Source: Paracoccaceae bacterium
GTDB taxonomy: Bacteria > Pseudomonadota > Alphaproteobacteria > Rhodobacterales > Rhodobacteraceae
Assembly (NCBI GenBank): GCA_011389685.1
Contig: JAABTV010000019.1
Span: forward strand, 1 to 39,604
Direction of reading: 5' to 3'
DNA length: 39,604 nucleotides
A program made the position numbers and the translations under genes. The notes under the pieces are model-generated. The model searched no databases. It saw only the letters and a list, made by a program, of their open reading frames with translations, and had not been told where the DNA came from. Numbering within the stretch: the stretch's first letter is position 1; each line of letters starts with the position of its first letter. Positions 9,416-18,796 of the stretch are shown in pieces.

Positions 9416-9472
9416 TCATTTCTTGGTGGGTTTGGTACCGGGTTTGGCCGGTTTCTGCTTCTGGTCGCCCAT
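9416..9472 (-). CDS. possible Lys/Pro-rich 18-residue micro-protein
   Basis: A short frame encodes MGDQKQKPAKPGTKPTKK, strongly basic and proline-rich, preceded at suitable spacing by AAGGTG and followed by the hairpin at 9369-9396. A real start signal plus a terminator is suggestive, but 18 codons is too few to judge from sequence alone. The same region has longer open frames with no recognisable content. Confidence 0.25.
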   Translation of the reverse strand: MGDQKQKPAKPGTKPTKK

Positions 9473-9825
9473 GGCAACAGCACCTTGTGAAAAAAGGGGT
9501 GGCACCGCGCCACGCCCTGAGCCGATCCATAGCACGGGCGGGGTCGTGGTGCTGATCGGATTTCGACATGGGGGATGTCGAAAACATGCGCACGAATCCC
9601 CAGCAAAGGGGCGCCATGGCTGCGGGGTGTCTGAATTCGCGGATTTGCAGAACGAAGAGTTTGTTCTGCAAAGACACCTGAAAAGCTGGGTATTTGCGAT
9701 ACATGATGCTTCAGGTGTTTCCCGAAACGCTTGATTGCGCCAATGTGACGCTGCGTCGGCCAACGGGCTTGCCCGGACCGGTGGGCAGGGCGTAACACAT
9801 CGGCAAGAGTGAGGAGGAGTATTCC
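9473..9825. promoter_or_regulatory. prpE upstream region with three inverted repeats
   Basis: I see no gene in this stretch. It contains TTTCGACAT/ATGTCGAAA (9-bp arms, GGGGG loop) at 9561-9583; TTTGCAGAAC-N9-GTTCTGCAAA (perfect 10-bp arms) at 9644-9672; and immediately after it ACACCTGAA-N27-TTCAGGTGT (9-bp arms) at 9674-9718. The TTTGCA/TGCAAA half-sites recall the TTTGCAAA motifs bound by short-chain fatty-acyl-CoA regulators (RamB/PccR group), which would suit a propionyl-CoA synthetase gene. prpE is preceded by an excellent GGAGGAG ribosome-binding site. Confidence 0.55.
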
Positions 9826-11715
9826 ATGGGATACAGTGACGTCTATGCCGCCTGGAAAGCCGACCCCGAGGGGTTCTGGATGGAGGCCGCGCAGGCCATC
9901 GACTGGGATCGTAAGCCCTCGAAGGCGCTGTTCGAGAAGGGCAACGATCTTTACGAGTGGTTTTCCGACGGGTTGTGCAACACCTGCTGGAACGCGGTCG
10001 ACCGCCATGTCGTGGCGGGGCGCGGCGATCAGGCGGCGATCATCTATGACAGCCCGATCACCGGCCGAAAGGAGACCTTCACCTTTGCGCAATTGCAGGA
10101 CCGGGTGGCGCGGCTGGCCGGGGTTCTGCGGGCCAAGGGCATCGAAAAGGGCGACCGGGTGGTGATCTACATGCCGATGGTGCCGCAGGCGGTCGAGGCG
10201 ATGCTGGCCTGCGGGCGGATCGGGGCGATCCATTCGGTGGTGTTCGGCGGGTTTGCCGCCAACGAGCTGGCGGTGCGGATCGACGATGCGAAGCCCCGGG
10301 CGATCATCGCCGGATCATGCGGGTTGGAGCCGGGGCGGGTGGTGAAATACAAGCCGCTGCTGGATGGCGCGATCGAGATCGCCCGGCACAAGCCCGAATT
10401 CTGCCTGATCTTCCAGCGCGAGGAGGAGCGCGCCGAGTTGATTCCGGACCGCGATTTCGACTGGGCCGAGGAGGTCGCCGGGGCCGAGCCGGTGGAATGT
10501 CTGCCGGTCGAGGGCAATCACCCGTCCTACATCCTTTATACCAGCGGCACGACCGGCGCGCCCAAGGGGGTGATCCGGCACACGGGCGGGCAGCTTGTGG
10601 CGCTGAACTGGACCATGAAGAACATCTATAATGTCGATCCGGGCGATGTGTTCTGGGCGGCGTCGGATGTGGGCTGGGTCGTGGGGCACAGCTATATCAC
10701 CTATGCGCCGCTCATTCACGGCAATACCACCATCGTGTTCGAGGGCAAGCCGGTGGGCACGCCGGATGCGGGCACGTTCTGGCGGGTGATCGAAGAGCAC
10801 AAGGTGAAGAGTTTCTTCACCGCGCCGACCGCGTTTCGCGCGGTGAAGCGTGAAGACCCCAAGGGCGAGTTTCTGAAGAAATACGACCTGAGCGGATTGA
10901 ACGCGATCTATCTGGCCGGTGAGCGCGCCGACCCGGACACGATTGTCTGGACCCAGGAGATGACGGGCAAGCCGGTCTATGACCATTGGTGGCAGACCGA
11001 GACCGGATGGACCATCGCCGGCAACCCGGTGGGGATCGAGCCGCTTCCGGTCAAGCTCGGCTCGCCCACGGTGGCGATGCCGGGTTATGACGTGCAGATC
11101 CTGGGCGATGACGGTCATCCGTTGCCGCCGGGCGAGCTGGGCGCGATCGCGGTCAAGCTGCCGCTGCCGCCCGGAACGTTGCCGAACCTGTGGAATGCCG
11201 AGGATCGGTTCCGCAAGAGTTACCTGTCGCATTTCCCGGGTTATTACGAGACCGGCGATGCGGGGATGATCGACGAGGACGGGTATCTCTTCATCATGGC
11301 GCGCACCGATGACGTGATCAACGTCGCCGGGCATCGCCTCTCGACCGGGGGGATGGAGGAGGTTCTGGCCAGCCACCCGGACGTGGCCGAATGCGCGGTG
11401 ATCGGGGTGGCCGATGAGCTCAAGGGGCAGGCGCCGGTGGGGTTCCTGTGCCTGTCGAAGGGCGTCAACCGGCCGCATGAGGAGATTGTCGCCGAGGTCG
11501 TGAAACTGGTGCGCGAGCGGATCGGCCCGGTGGCGGCGTTCAAGACGGCGGTGGTGGTGGACCGGCTGCCCAAGACGCGCTCGGGCAAGATCCTGCGCGC
11601 GACGATGGTGTCGATTGCCGATGGTGGGGAGTGGAAGATCCCCGCGACGATCGACGACCCGGCCATCCTCGACGAGATCGCGGAAGCGTTGCAGGGGGTC
11701 GGCTACGCGAAGTAG
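9826..11715 (+). CDS. prpE: propionyl-CoA synthetase (propionate-CoA ligase)
   Basis: This acyl-adenylate-forming enzyme activates propionate to propionyl-CoA with ATP and CoA. It has 629 residues, the usual PrpE length. The phosphate loop YTSGTTGAPKGVI, the later YETGDAG segment, and the C-terminal PKTRSGKILRATM with its acylation-sensitive catalytic lysine are all present. The N-terminal YSDVYAAWKADPEGFW and the internal GLEPGRVVKYKPLLDGAI are characteristic of PrpE rather than acetyl-CoA synthetase. A terminator follows, then an HMG-CoA reductase gene. Confidence 0.93.
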   Translation: MGYSDVYAAWKADPEGFWMEAAQAIDWDRKPSKALFEKGNDLYEWFSDGLCNTCWNAVDRHVVAGRGDQAAIIYDSPITGRKETFTFAQLQDRVARLAGVLRAKGIEKGDRVVIYMPMVPQAVEAMLACGRIGAIHSVVFGGFAANELAVRIDDAKPRAIIAGSCGLEPGRVVKYKPLLDGAIEIARHKPEFCLIFQREEERAELIPDRDFDWAEEVAGAEPVECLPVEGNHPSYILYTSGTTGAPKGVIRHTGGQLVALNWTMKNIYNVDPGDVFWAASDVGWVVGHSYITYAPLIHGNTTIVFEGKPVGTPDAGTFWRVIEEHKVKSFFTAPTAFRAVKREDPKGEFLKKYDLSGLNAIYLAGERADPDTIVWTQEMTGKPVYDHWWQTETGWTIAGNPVGIEPLPVKLGSPTVAMPGYDVQILGDDGHPLPPGELGAIAVKLPLPPGTLPNLWNAEDRFRKSYLSHFPGYYETGDAGMIDEDGYLFIMARTDDVINVAGHRLSTGGMEEVLASHPDVAECAVIGVADELKGQAPVGFLCLSKGVNRPHEEIVAEVVKLVRERIGPVAAFKTAVVVDRLPKTRSGKILRATMVSIADGGEWKIPATIDDPAILDEIAEALQGVGYAK

Positions 11716-11735
11716 GGCCGCGCGCGCCGGTTGAG

Positions 11736-11775
11736 GCCCCGGGTCGAGCCCGGGGCGGTTTCGCTTTTTCGCAGC
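11736..11775 (+). terminator. intrinsic terminator after prpE
   Basis: GCCCCGGG-tcgag-CCCGGGGC (11736-11756) is followed by a T-rich tract reaching TTTTT at about 11770. This is the clearest rho-independent terminator in the window and separates prpE from the downstream reductase. Confidence 0.75.
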
Positions 11776-11833
11776 GTTGCGCTTGACGGCGCGGCGTGCG
11801 GGCGTTCCTCTTGCCGCGGCAGAGGAGGAGCCC

Positions 11834-13063
11834 ATGAGCACATCACGCATTCCCGGTTTTCACAATCTCACCCGCGCGGAGCGGCTGGCCAGGGTGGCCG
11901 ACCTCGCGGGCCTCGATGCGGCACAGGCGGCGCATCTCGAGGCGGCGGCTGCGCATGATGGCGATCTTGCCGATCATCTGAGCGAGAACGTGATCTCGGT
12001 GATGGCGGTGCCGCTGGGGGTGGCGACCAACCTGATCGTGGACGGGGCCGACGTGCTGGTGGCGATGGCGAGCGAGGAAAGCTCGGTCATCGCAGCGGTG
12101 TGCAACGGGGCGCGGGCCTGTCGCGAGGCGGGCGGTGTCGTGACCGAGGCCGACGATCCCTGCATGATCGCGCAGGTGCAGGTGACGGGGCTTTCCGATC
12201 TCGAGGCGGCGCGGGCGGCGGTTCTGGCGCAGAAACAGGCGATTGCAGGGGAATGCGACGGGTGTGATCCGATGCTGGTGCGGCTGGGCGGCGGGTTTCG
12301 CGATGTCGAGGCGCGGATCGCGGGGCCGTTCCTGGTGGTGCATCTCATTGTCGATGTGCGCGACGCGATGGGGGCCAACGCGGTCAACACCATGGCCGAG
12401 CGGTTGGCGCCCATGATCGAAGGCTGGACCGGGGGCAAGGTGGGGTTGCGGATCCTGTCGAACCTCGCCGACCGGAGGCTGGTGCGGGCGCGGGCGACAT
12501 GGCGGGCCGAGGAAATCGGGGCCGGGACGGTGGAGGGGATCATCGGCGCATGGGAGTTCGCGGCGCATGACCCTTACCGCGCGGCGACTCACAACAAGGG
12601 CATCATGAACGGGGTTGCGGCGGTGGCGCTGGCCACCGGCAATGACACGCGCGCGCTGGAAGCCGGCGCCCATGCCTTCGCGGCGAAGGATGGCTACGGA
12701 CCGCTCACGCGCTACTGGAGCAAGGGCGGAGATCTCGTGGGCGAGATCGAGATGCCGATGCCGGTGGGCATCGTCGGCGGGGCAACGCGCGCGCATCCCA
12801 CGGCGCAGGCCAGCCTGCGGATCATGGGGGTGGAAACGGCCGACCGGCTGGCGCGGGTGATGGCGGCGGTGGGGCTGGTGCAGAATTTCTCGGCGCTCAG
12901 GGCGCTGGCGACGGAGGGCATTCAGCGCGGCCATATGGGGCTGCATGCGCGCAACGTGGCGATCGCGGCGGCGGCCAGCGGGAGCGAGATCGACCGGGTT
13001 GCGGCGGAAATGATCGCGCGGGGCGAGATTCGCGAGGACGTGGCGCGCGAGATCCTCGGCTGA
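11834..13063 (+). CDS. mvaA: class II (bacterial) hydroxymethylglutaryl-CoA reductase
   Basis: The enzyme interconverts HMG-CoA and mevalonate. The chosen ATG follows GAGGAGG and gives 409 residues, close to the Pseudomonas mevalonii class II enzyme. Expected motifs are present: ENVISVMAVPLGVATN (about 51-66), the EE pair at 81-82, DAMGAN (177-182), NKGIMNG (254-260) and GHMGLHARN (366-374) with the catalytic His. Most alphaproteobacteria make isoprenoids by the MEP route, so the role may be mevalonate catabolism or a patchy mevalonate pathway. No HMG-CoA lyase or mevalonate kinase is visible here. The gene stands alone between a terminator and a hairpin cluster. Confidence 0.92.
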   Translation: MSTSRIPGFHNLTRAERLARVADLAGLDAAQAAHLEAAAAHDGDLADHLSENVISVMAVPLGVATNLIVDGADVLVAMASEESSVIAAVCNGARACREAGGVVTEADDPCMIAQVQVTGLSDLEAARAAVLAQKQAIAGECDGCDPMLVRLGGGFRDVEARIAGPFLVVHLIVDVRDAMGANAVNTMAERLAPMIEGWTGGKVGLRILSNLADRRLVRARATWRAEEIGAGTVEGIIGAWEFAAHDPYRAATHNKGIMNGVAAVALATGNDTRALEAGAHAFAAKDGYGPLTRYWSKGGDLVGEIEMPMPVGIVGGATRAHPTAQASLRIMGVETADRLARVMAAVGLVQNFSALRALATEGIQRGHMGLHARNVAIAAAASGSEIDRVAAEMIARGEIREDVAREILG

Positions 13064-13067
13064 GCGG

Positions 13068-13200
13068 TCGAATTCTTGCGAAGAATTCGATCAATTTTCC
13101 GTCGCGGAAAATTGGGCATTGCGTTGCGGGTCCGTGTGCCACGGATGTTGCGCCCAAAAATCCTCGCAGGATTTTTGACCGGATTTCGCGACGAAATCCG
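13068..13200. repeat. cluster of five short-loop hairpins between mvaA and nadK
   Basis: Five perfect inverted repeats are packed into 133 bp between convergent genes: TCGAATTCTT (10-bp arms, 13068-13090); CAATTTTCC (9 bp, 13092-13114); TCCGTG (6 bp, 13131-13145); CAAAAATCCT (10 bp, 13155-13177); CGGATTTCG (9 bp, 13180-13200). Loops are 3 nt, or 5 nt in the second. Two of these stems recur exactly at 18728-18773. They probably serve as bidirectional transcript ends and belong to a dispersed hairpin family. Confidence 0.75.
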
Positions 13201-13205
13201 TTTTC

Positions 13206-13976
13206 TCAGATGAATTGTTCGCGGATCAGGCGCTCTTCCAGCCCATGGCCAGGGTCAAAGAGCAGGCGGTGCCCGACCGAAGGATCGGATTGGATCTCGA
13301 CCGTTTCGACATAGAGCACCGAGCGCGAATCCGCGTCCGCCATGACCGGGCGCTTGTCGGGCTGCAGCACGTCGATGCGCACATGCCCTGTCTTGGGCAA
13401 GAGCGCCCCGCGCCAGCGACGCGGGCGAAAGGGCGCGATGGCGGTCAGCGCGAGAACCTCGGAGCCGATCGGCAGGATCGGCCCGTGCGCCGAATAGTTG
13501 TAGGCGGTCGAGCCGGCAGGCGTGGCGACCAGCGCGCCGTCGCAGACCAGTTCCTCCATCCGCACCTTGCCGTCGATGGCGATGCGCAGCTTGGCCGCCT
13601 GCGGTCCCATCCGCAAGAGCGACACCTCGTTGATCGCCAGCGCCTCGTGCACCGTGCCGTCACCCCGGGTGGCGCGCATCGATAGCGGGTTGATCACCGT
13701 TTCCTCGGCCGCGGCGAGGCGATCGGGCAGGTCGGATTCGGAATATTCGTTCATCAGAAAGCCGACCGTGCCGCGATTCATGCCATAGACAGGTGCCGGG
13801 TTGTCCTGGGTGCGGTGCAGCGTGTGCAGCATGAACCCGTCGCCCCCCAGCGCCACGATCACGTCGGCCGCGTCCTCGGACGTGTCGCCATAGCGGCTCA
13901 CCAGCGCCGCCTGGGCGCTCCGGGCCTCGGGCGCGTCGGAGGCGGTAAAGGCGATCTTGGTCTCGGGTGCGGCCAT
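13206..13976 (-). CDS. nadK: NAD kinase
   Basis: NadK phosphorylates NAD to NADP. The diagnostic [11 protein letters not shown] loop, [11 protein letters not shown], and the C-terminal glycine-rich [18 protein letters not shown] are visible. I chose the ATG at 13976 ([17 protein letters not shown], 256 residues) because it matches the usual short N-terminus and has GGA at about -8. An in-frame ATG at 14012 would add 12 residues and also has a plausible AGGTGG upstream, so the start is uncertain. The gene is divergent from glyA and convergent with mvaA. Confidence 0.93.
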   Translation of the reverse strand: MAAPETKIAFTASDAPEARSAQAALVSRYGDTSEDAADVIVALGGDGFMLHTLHRTQDNPAPVYGMNRGTVGFLMNEYSESDLPDRLAAAEETVINPLSMRATRGDGTVHEALAINEVSLLRMGPQAAKLRIAIDGKVRMEELVCDGALVATPAGSTAYNYSAHGPILPIGSEVLALTAIAPFRPRRWRGALLPKTGHVRIDVLQPDKRPVMADADSRSVLYVETVEIQSDPSVGHRLLFDPGHGLEERLIREQFI

Positions 13977-14148
13977 GTTTTCCATCGGCGCGGACATGTC
14001 GGATCGGGGCATTCGGTTTCCACCTGCACGATCGGTGCCGCGCTGGCAAGCGGAATGGTCGTTTTGTCCCCTTTCCGCTGGGTGCGCAATGAATTAGGAG
14101 AGCGAGACAGACATTTGCGCCAACAGACAAGCGACGGAGACCCAGCCC

Positions 14149-15432
14149 ATGCCGAATCCCGGCTTTTTCACCGAAAACCTGGCCAGCCGCGACCCCGAGA
14201 TTTTCGATGCGATCGACAAGGAGTTGGGCCGCCAGCGCGACGAGATCGAGCTGATCGCGTCGGAAAATATCGTGAGCCGCGCCGTGATGGAGGCGCAGGG
14301 CTCGGTGATGACCAACAAATATGCCGAAGGCTATCCGGGGCGGCGCTATTACGGCGGCTGCCAGTTCGTCGACATCGCCGAGACCCTGGCCATCGAACGG
14401 GCGAAAGAGCTGTTCGGCTGCGGCTTCGCCAATGTGCAGCCCAATTCCGGCTCACAGGCCAACCAGGGCGTATTCACGGCCCTGCTGAAACCGGGCGACA
14501 CGATCCTCGGCATGAGCCTCGATGCGGGCGGGCACCTCACGCATGGCGCGGCGCCCAACCAGTCGGGCAAATGGTTCAACGCGGTGCAATATGGCGTGCG
14601 CAAGCAGGACAACAGGCTCGATTACGACCAGGTCGAGGCGCTGGCCAGGGAACATCAGCCGAAACTGATCATCGCCGGCGGCTCGGCCATTCCGCGGCAG
14701 ATCGACTTTGCCCGCATGCGCGAGATCGCCGACATGGTGGGGGCGTATCTGCATGTCGACATGGCGCATTTCGCCGGGCTGGTGGCGGCGGGCGAACATC
14801 CCTCCCCCTTCCCGCACGCGCATGTGGCCACCACCACCACGCACAAGACCCTGCGCGGCCCGCGCGGCGGCATGATCCTCACCGATGACGAGAGCATCAC
14901 CAAAAAGGTGAACTCGGCGATCTTCCCCGGCATCCAGGGCGGCCCGCTGATGCATGTGATCGCCGCCAAGGCCGTGGCCTTTGCCGAGGCGCTTCGCCCC
15001 GAGTTCAAGAGCTATGCCCGGCAGGTCATCGTCAACGCGCAGGCGCTTTCGGATCAACTGATCAAGGGCGGACTCGACACCGTGACCCATGGCACCGACA
15101 CCCATGTGGTGCTGGTCGATCTGCGCCCCAAGGGCGTGAAGGGCAACGCCACCGAAAAGGCGCTGGGCCGCGCGCATATTACCTGCAACAAGAACGGCGT
15201 GCCGTTCGATCCGGAAAAACCCACGATCACCAGCGGCATCCGCCTCGGATCGCCCGCCGGCACGACCCGCGGGTTCGGCGAGGCCGAGTTCCGCCAGATC
15301 GGCGACTGGATCATCGAGGTGGTCGACGGGCTGGCGGCAAATGGCGAGGACGGGAATTCCGCGGTGGAAGACAAGGTCAAGACCGAGGTCGCGGCGCTCT
15401 GCGCGCGCTTTCCGATCTATCCCGGGCTGTAA
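14149..15432 (+). CDS. glyA: serine hydroxymethyltransferase
   Basis: GlyA is a PLP enzyme that interconverts serine plus tetrahydrofolate with glycine plus 5,10-methylene-tetrahydrofolate. The 427-residue protein shows [28 protein letters not shown], the PLP-binding [14 protein letters not shown] and the Schiff-base lysine in [18 protein letters not shown] precedes the ATG. In the serine-cycle or ethylmalonyl-CoA carbon economy it links C1 units to amino acids, but it is also universal housekeeping. A copy of a dispersed intergenic repeat follows the stop. Confidence 0.97.
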   Translation: MPNPGFFTENLASRDPEIFDAIDKELGRQRDEIELIASENIVSRAVMEAQGSVMTNKYAEGYPGRRYYGGCQFVDIAETLAIERAKELFGCGFANVQPNSGSQANQGVFTALLKPGDTILGMSLDAGGHLTHGAAPNQSGKWFNAVQYGVRKQDNRLDYDQVEALAREHQPKLIIAGGSAIPRQIDFARMREIADMVGAYLHVDMAHFAGLVAAGEHPSPFPHAHVATTTTHKTLRGPRGGMILTDDESITKKVNSAIFPGIQGGPLMHVIAAKAVAFAEALRPEFKSYARQVIVNAQALSDQLIKGGLDTVTHGTDTHVVLVDLRPKGVKGNATEKALGRAHITCNKNGVPFDPEKPTITSGIRLGSPAGTTRGFGEAEFRQIGDWIIEVVDGLAANGEDGNSAVEDKVKTEVAALCARFPIYPGL

Positions 15433-15482
15433 CGCCGGGATCGCGCCGGCAGGTTGACGCAGGAGACGGTTTTCCATTTCAA

Positions 15483-15547
15483 CTTCATCTTGCCGGAAAT
15501 ACTCTGGGGGTGAATGCGGCGCAGCCGCAGAGGGGGCAAAGCCCCCT
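15483..15547 (+). repeat. dispersed intergenic repeat, copy A
   Basis: The block begins CTTCATCTTGCCGGAAATAC, continues through a GGGGGTGAATG core, and ends in the hairpin GGGGGCAAAGCCCCC. Very similar blocks lie at 28446-28521 (reverse orientation) and 30063-30124. It lies in the 174-bp gap between glyA and the aminotransferase-fold gene. Confidence 0.7.
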
Positions 15548-15606
15548 GCCTGCCCCCCGGCAGCCCTGGCGCAACCGATGAACCCGATCCTGACGGAGAC
15601 CATCCC

Positions 15607-16857
15607 ATGCCCCTGATATCAGACGATCTTCTCGTGCAGGTTCGTGATCGTTTCGCACATGTCGAGACCTGCCCGTTCCAGGGCGAGCGGGTGTTTTTCG
15701 AGAACGCGGGCGGGGCGCTGACGCTCAAATCGGTGGTCGAGACATCGGGGTTTTATGCCGCCATTCCCGACAACCAGGGGCGCGACAACCCGGCCAGCCA
15801 TGCGCTTGTCGATGTGATCGCACGGGCGCGCGCGGACATGCGAGATCTGATGAATATCGACGAGGGCCAGTTCTTTGTCGGGGAAAGCGGGACCGAGCTG
15901 CTGTTCCGGCTGATCTCGGCGGCCTGCCTCGCCACCGGAAAGGGGCGCGTGCTGGGTTCGACGCTCGAACACCCGGCAAGCCGCAGCGCCGCGGCGCGCT
16001 GGGCCGGGGTGGCGGGGATGGAGCATGTGCTGGTGGCGCATGACGATGCCACGGGCACGGTGGGGGTGGCGCATTATGCGCCCGCGATCACCCCCGACAC
16101 GGCGGTGGCGACGATCCTGCACACCTCGCCGGTAACGGGGATGGGGGTGGACGTGGCCGCGATCGCCAGGGCGATCCGCGCGGTCAGCCCGGACTGTTTC
16201 ATCATTGTCGACGGCATCCAGCATGCGGCGCATGGGCAGATCGACCTTTCGGAACTCGATGTCGATGGATACGTGATCTCGCCCTACAAGATGTTCTCGC
16301 GCCATGGTTACGGGCTGGCGTGGCTTTCACCCCGGCTCGAAGCGGTGCCGCATGACAACCTGCTGAAGGGGCCGGAGAAGAACTGGGAGATGGGCACGCG
16401 CGACACCGGGGCCTATGCGAGTTTTTCGGACGTGGTGGCCTATCTCGACTGGCTGGGTGGCGAGGTTGGGGGCGGGGATGACCGGCGGGCGCGCATCCGC
16501 GCGGCGGGGGCGGCGATTCATGACCATGAAAAGCGCCTGACCGATGCGATGATCCACGGCACCGGCAACCTGCCCGGGCTGGCGCAAATGCCGGGCGTGA
16601 CACTGATCGGGGGGGTGGACAACCCGGCGCGCGAGGGGCTGGTGTCGCTTGCGGTTCAGGGCGTCGATCCGGCCGAGGTGGTGGCGCGGCTCAATGCCGA
16701 AGGGGTGCGCACCCATCTGCGCAAGGCGGATCATTACTCGGGCAACGTGCTTGACCCGCTGGGCATGGCGGGCTGTGTGCGGGTGTCGATGTGCCATTAC
16801 AATTCCCTGCCCGAAGTGGCGCGCTTTCTTGCGCTGATGCAAGAAATCGCCGCCTGA
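15607..16857 (+). CDS. class V aminotransferase-fold PLP enzyme (cysteine-desulfurase-like)
   Basis: This is a fold-type I PLP enzyme of 416 residues. FENAGG (31-36) near the N-terminus, D202 and H206 in VDGIQHAAHG (cofactor ring contacts), and the Schiff-base lysine K228 in SPYKMFSRHGYGLAW are all in the order expected for class V aminotransferases. It resembles the cysteine-desulfurase-like subgroup but lacks Isc/Suf neighbours, and its substrate cannot be told from sequence. The ATG at 15607 follows GGAG; upstream in-frame sequence is repeat DNA. It converges on metG. Confidence 0.8.
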   Translation: MPLISDDLLVQVRDRFAHVETCPFQGERVFFENAGGALTLKSVVETSGFYAAIPDNQGRDNPASHALVDVIARARADMRDLMNIDEGQFFVGESGTELLFRLISAACLATGKGRVLGSTLEHPASRSAAARWAGVAGMEHVLVAHDDATGTVGVAHYAPAITPDTAVATILHTSPVTGMGVDVAAIARAIRAVSPDCFIIVDGIQHAAHGQIDLSELDVDGYVISPYKMFSRHGYGLAWLSPRLEAVPHDNLLKGPEKNWEMGTRDTGAYASFSDVVAYLDWLGGEVGGGDDRRARIRAAGAAIHDHEKRLTDAMIHGTGNLPGLAQMPGVTLIGGVDNPAREGLVSLAVQGVDPAEVVARLNAEGVRTHLRKADHYSGNVLDPLGMAGCVRVSMCHYNSLPEVARFLALMQEIAA

Positions 16858-16879
16858 TCGTATCACGCGGCGTGGGCGC

Positions 16880-16899
16880 GCGCGGGCGTGAACCCGCGC
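16880..16899. terminator. hairpin between convergent genes
   Basis: GCGCGGG-N6-CCCGCGC lies in the 84-bp gap between the aminotransferase-fold gene (plus) and metG (minus), both ending here. It is a symmetric GC stem without a clear T-run on either side, so it is a candidate bidirectional terminator only. Confidence 0.4.
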
Positions 16900-16941
16900 C
16901 CCCCGGGCGAGGCGCGCAGCGCGGCGCAATACCCGCTGCGC

Positions 16942-18654
16942 TCAGGCCCGGATGCCGGAAAACCGCGCCTTCCAGTCTTCGCGCTGCTCGTCGGTGATCT
17001 TGGAAAACAGGTTCTCGGGCACGCTGAACCCATGGCCCGGCGCCAGCGCGCCGAGGGCGGTGGCGATATCGCCGGGCCAGTGCATGTCCTCGATGCGCAG
17101 GGCGTCCCGGATCGTTTCGGTGGCGTCGGGGATGAAGGGCTGCGACAGCACCGCATAGAGCCGGATGAGGTTGAGCGCGAGGCGGATCTGCATCGCGGCC
17201 TGCGCCTCGTCCTCCTTGAAGCTGGCCCAGGGCGCGGCCTCCTGCAGATATTCGTTGCCCAGCACCCAGATCGCGCGCAGCGCGGCGGCGGCACGCCGGA
17301 TCTCCATCCCCTCCATATGCGCCTCGTAGGCCCTGATCCGGGTGGTCAGATCCTCGATCAGCGCCGCCTCGCGCGCGCCCGGCGCGCCGCCCGACGGCAC
17401 CTCTTCGCCGAATTTCGAGCGGCAGAACTTGGTCACGCGGCTGACGAAATTGCCCAGCACGTCGGCCAGATCCTTGTTGACGCCGGATTGGAAACTTTCC
17501 CAGGTGAACTCGGAATCCGAGGTCTCCGGCACATGCGACAACAGCCACCAGCGCCAGTAATCGGCGGGCAGGATGTCGAGCGCCTGGTCCATGAAGACGC
17601 CGCGCCCCTGCGAGGTGGAAAACTGGCCGCCGTCATAATTGAGGTAGTTGAAGCTCTTGATGTAATCGACAAGCTTCCAGGGCTCGCCGCTTCCGAGGAT
17701 CGTGGCCGGGAAGGAGAGCGTGTGAAACGGCACGTTGTCCTTGCCCATGAACTGGGTATAGGTCACGTCATCCGCGCCCTTGTCGGTGCGCCACCAGCGT
17801 TCCCAGTTCTCGCCCTTGCCCGCATCGACCCATTCCATCGCGCAGGCGATATATTCGATCGGCGCGTCGAACCAGACATAGAACACCTTGCCCTCCATCC
17901 CGGGCCAGTCCTCGTCGCCGCGTTTCACCGGAATGCCCCAGTCGAGATCGCGGGTGATGCCGCGATCCTGAAGCCCGTCGCCATCGTCGAGCCATTTGCG
18001 CGCGATCGAGGTGGTCAGCACCGGCCAGTCGGTCTTGGAGTCGATCCAGGCGCGCAATTGGTCGCGCATCTTCGATTGCTTGAGGAACAGATGCGTGGTC
18101 TCGCGCACTTCGAGATCGGTCGAGCCTGAAATCGCGCTGCGCGGGTCGATCAGGTCGGTCGGGTCGAGCTGCTTGGTGCAGTTCTCGCATTGATCGCCGC
18201 GCGCCTTGTCGTATCCGCAATTCGGGCAGGTGCCCTCGATATAGCGGTCGGGCAGAAAACGCTTGTCGGCCCTGGAATAGACCTGTTTCTCGGTCACTTC
18301 CTCGATCAGCCCGGCCTCGTACAGACGACCCGCGAAATGCTGGGTGAGCTTCTCGTTCTGCGGGCTCGACGAGCGCCCGAAATGGTCGAAGCTGAGACCG
18401 AAGCCGCGCGCGATTTCGGCCTGGACCGCGTACATCTCGGCGCAATATTCCGCCACCGGCTTGCCCGCTTTCTGGGCGGCGATCTCGGCCGGGGTGCCGT
18501 GTTCATCGGTGGCGCAGAGGAACAGCACCTCATGCCCGCGCGCCCGCTGGTAGCGCGCGAAAAGATCGGCGGGAAGCTGGCTTCCCACCAGGTTTCCAAG
18601 GTGCTTGATCCCGTTGATATAGGGAATCGCCGAGGTGATGAGATGGCGTGCCAT
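16942..18654 (-). CDS. metG: methionyl-tRNA synthetase
   Basis: MetG is the class I aminoacyl-tRNA synthetase that charges tRNA-Met. The ATG at 18654 gives 570 residues starting [21 protein letters not shown], which contains the HIGH-equivalent HLGN. The four-cysteine zinc knuckle CPNC…CENC is present, and the KMSKS-equivalent lies in [11 protein letters not shown]. There is no C-terminal EMAP-like extension. The frame is open upstream, but that part covers the hairpins at 18728-18773 and is not conserved. It follows the MFS gene on the same strand, 142 bp downstream. Confidence 0.96.
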   Translation of the reverse strand: MARHLITSAIPYINGIKHLGNLVGSQLPADLFARYQRARGHEVLFLCATDEHGTPAEIAAQKAGKPVAEYCAEMYAVQAEIARGFGLSFDHFGRSSSPQNEKLTQHFAGRLYEAGLIEEVTEKQVYSRADKRFLPDRYIEGTCPNCGYDKARGDQCENCTKQLDPTDLIDPRSAISGSTDLEVRETTHLFLKQSKMRDQLRAWIDSKTDWPVLTTSIARKWLDDGDGLQDRGITRDLDWGIPVKRGDEDWPGMEGKVFYVWFDAPIEYIACAMEWVDAGKGENWERWWRTDKGADDVTYTQFMGKDNVPFHTLSFPATILGSGEPWKLVDYIKSFNYLNYDGGQFSTSQGRGVFMDQALDILPADYWRWWLLSHVPETSDSEFTWESFQSGVNKDLADVLGNFVSRVTKFCRSKFGEEVPSGGAPGAREAALIEDLTTRIRAYEAHMEGMEIRRAAAALRAIWVLGNEYLQEAAPWASFKEDEAQAAMQIRLALNLIRLYAVLSQPFIPDATETIRDALRIEDMHWPGDIATALGALAPGHGFSVPENLFSKITDEQREDWKARFSGIRA

Positions 18655-18727
18655 GGTCGCTCCGATGTCTGCGCTGGAGCCCCGTGTAGACCATCGCAGA
18701 GGTGAGTTCCAGCCGCCAGAAGGGCGT

Positions 18728-18773
18728 CGAAATCCGTGGCGGATTTCGGTCAATTTTCCTTGGAGGAAAATTG
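18728..18773. repeat. paired short-loop hairpins upstream of metG
   Basis: CGAAATCCG-tgg-CGGATTTCG (18728-18748) and CAATTTTCC-ttgga-GGAAAATTG (18751-18773) are two perfect 9-bp-arm hairpins separated by two bases. Both stems are identical to stems in the cluster at 13068-13200, although the loops differ and the order is reversed. They sit between the MFS stop and the metG start on the same strand. Confidence 0.75.
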
Positions 18774-18796
18774 GCTGTGCCGCAGGGCAGGGGTAT

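Noticed and set aside
14013..14148. Glycine or SAM-type riboswitch before glyA
   Set aside because: The 136-bp region shows no recognisable aptamer core and must also hold the nadK promoter.
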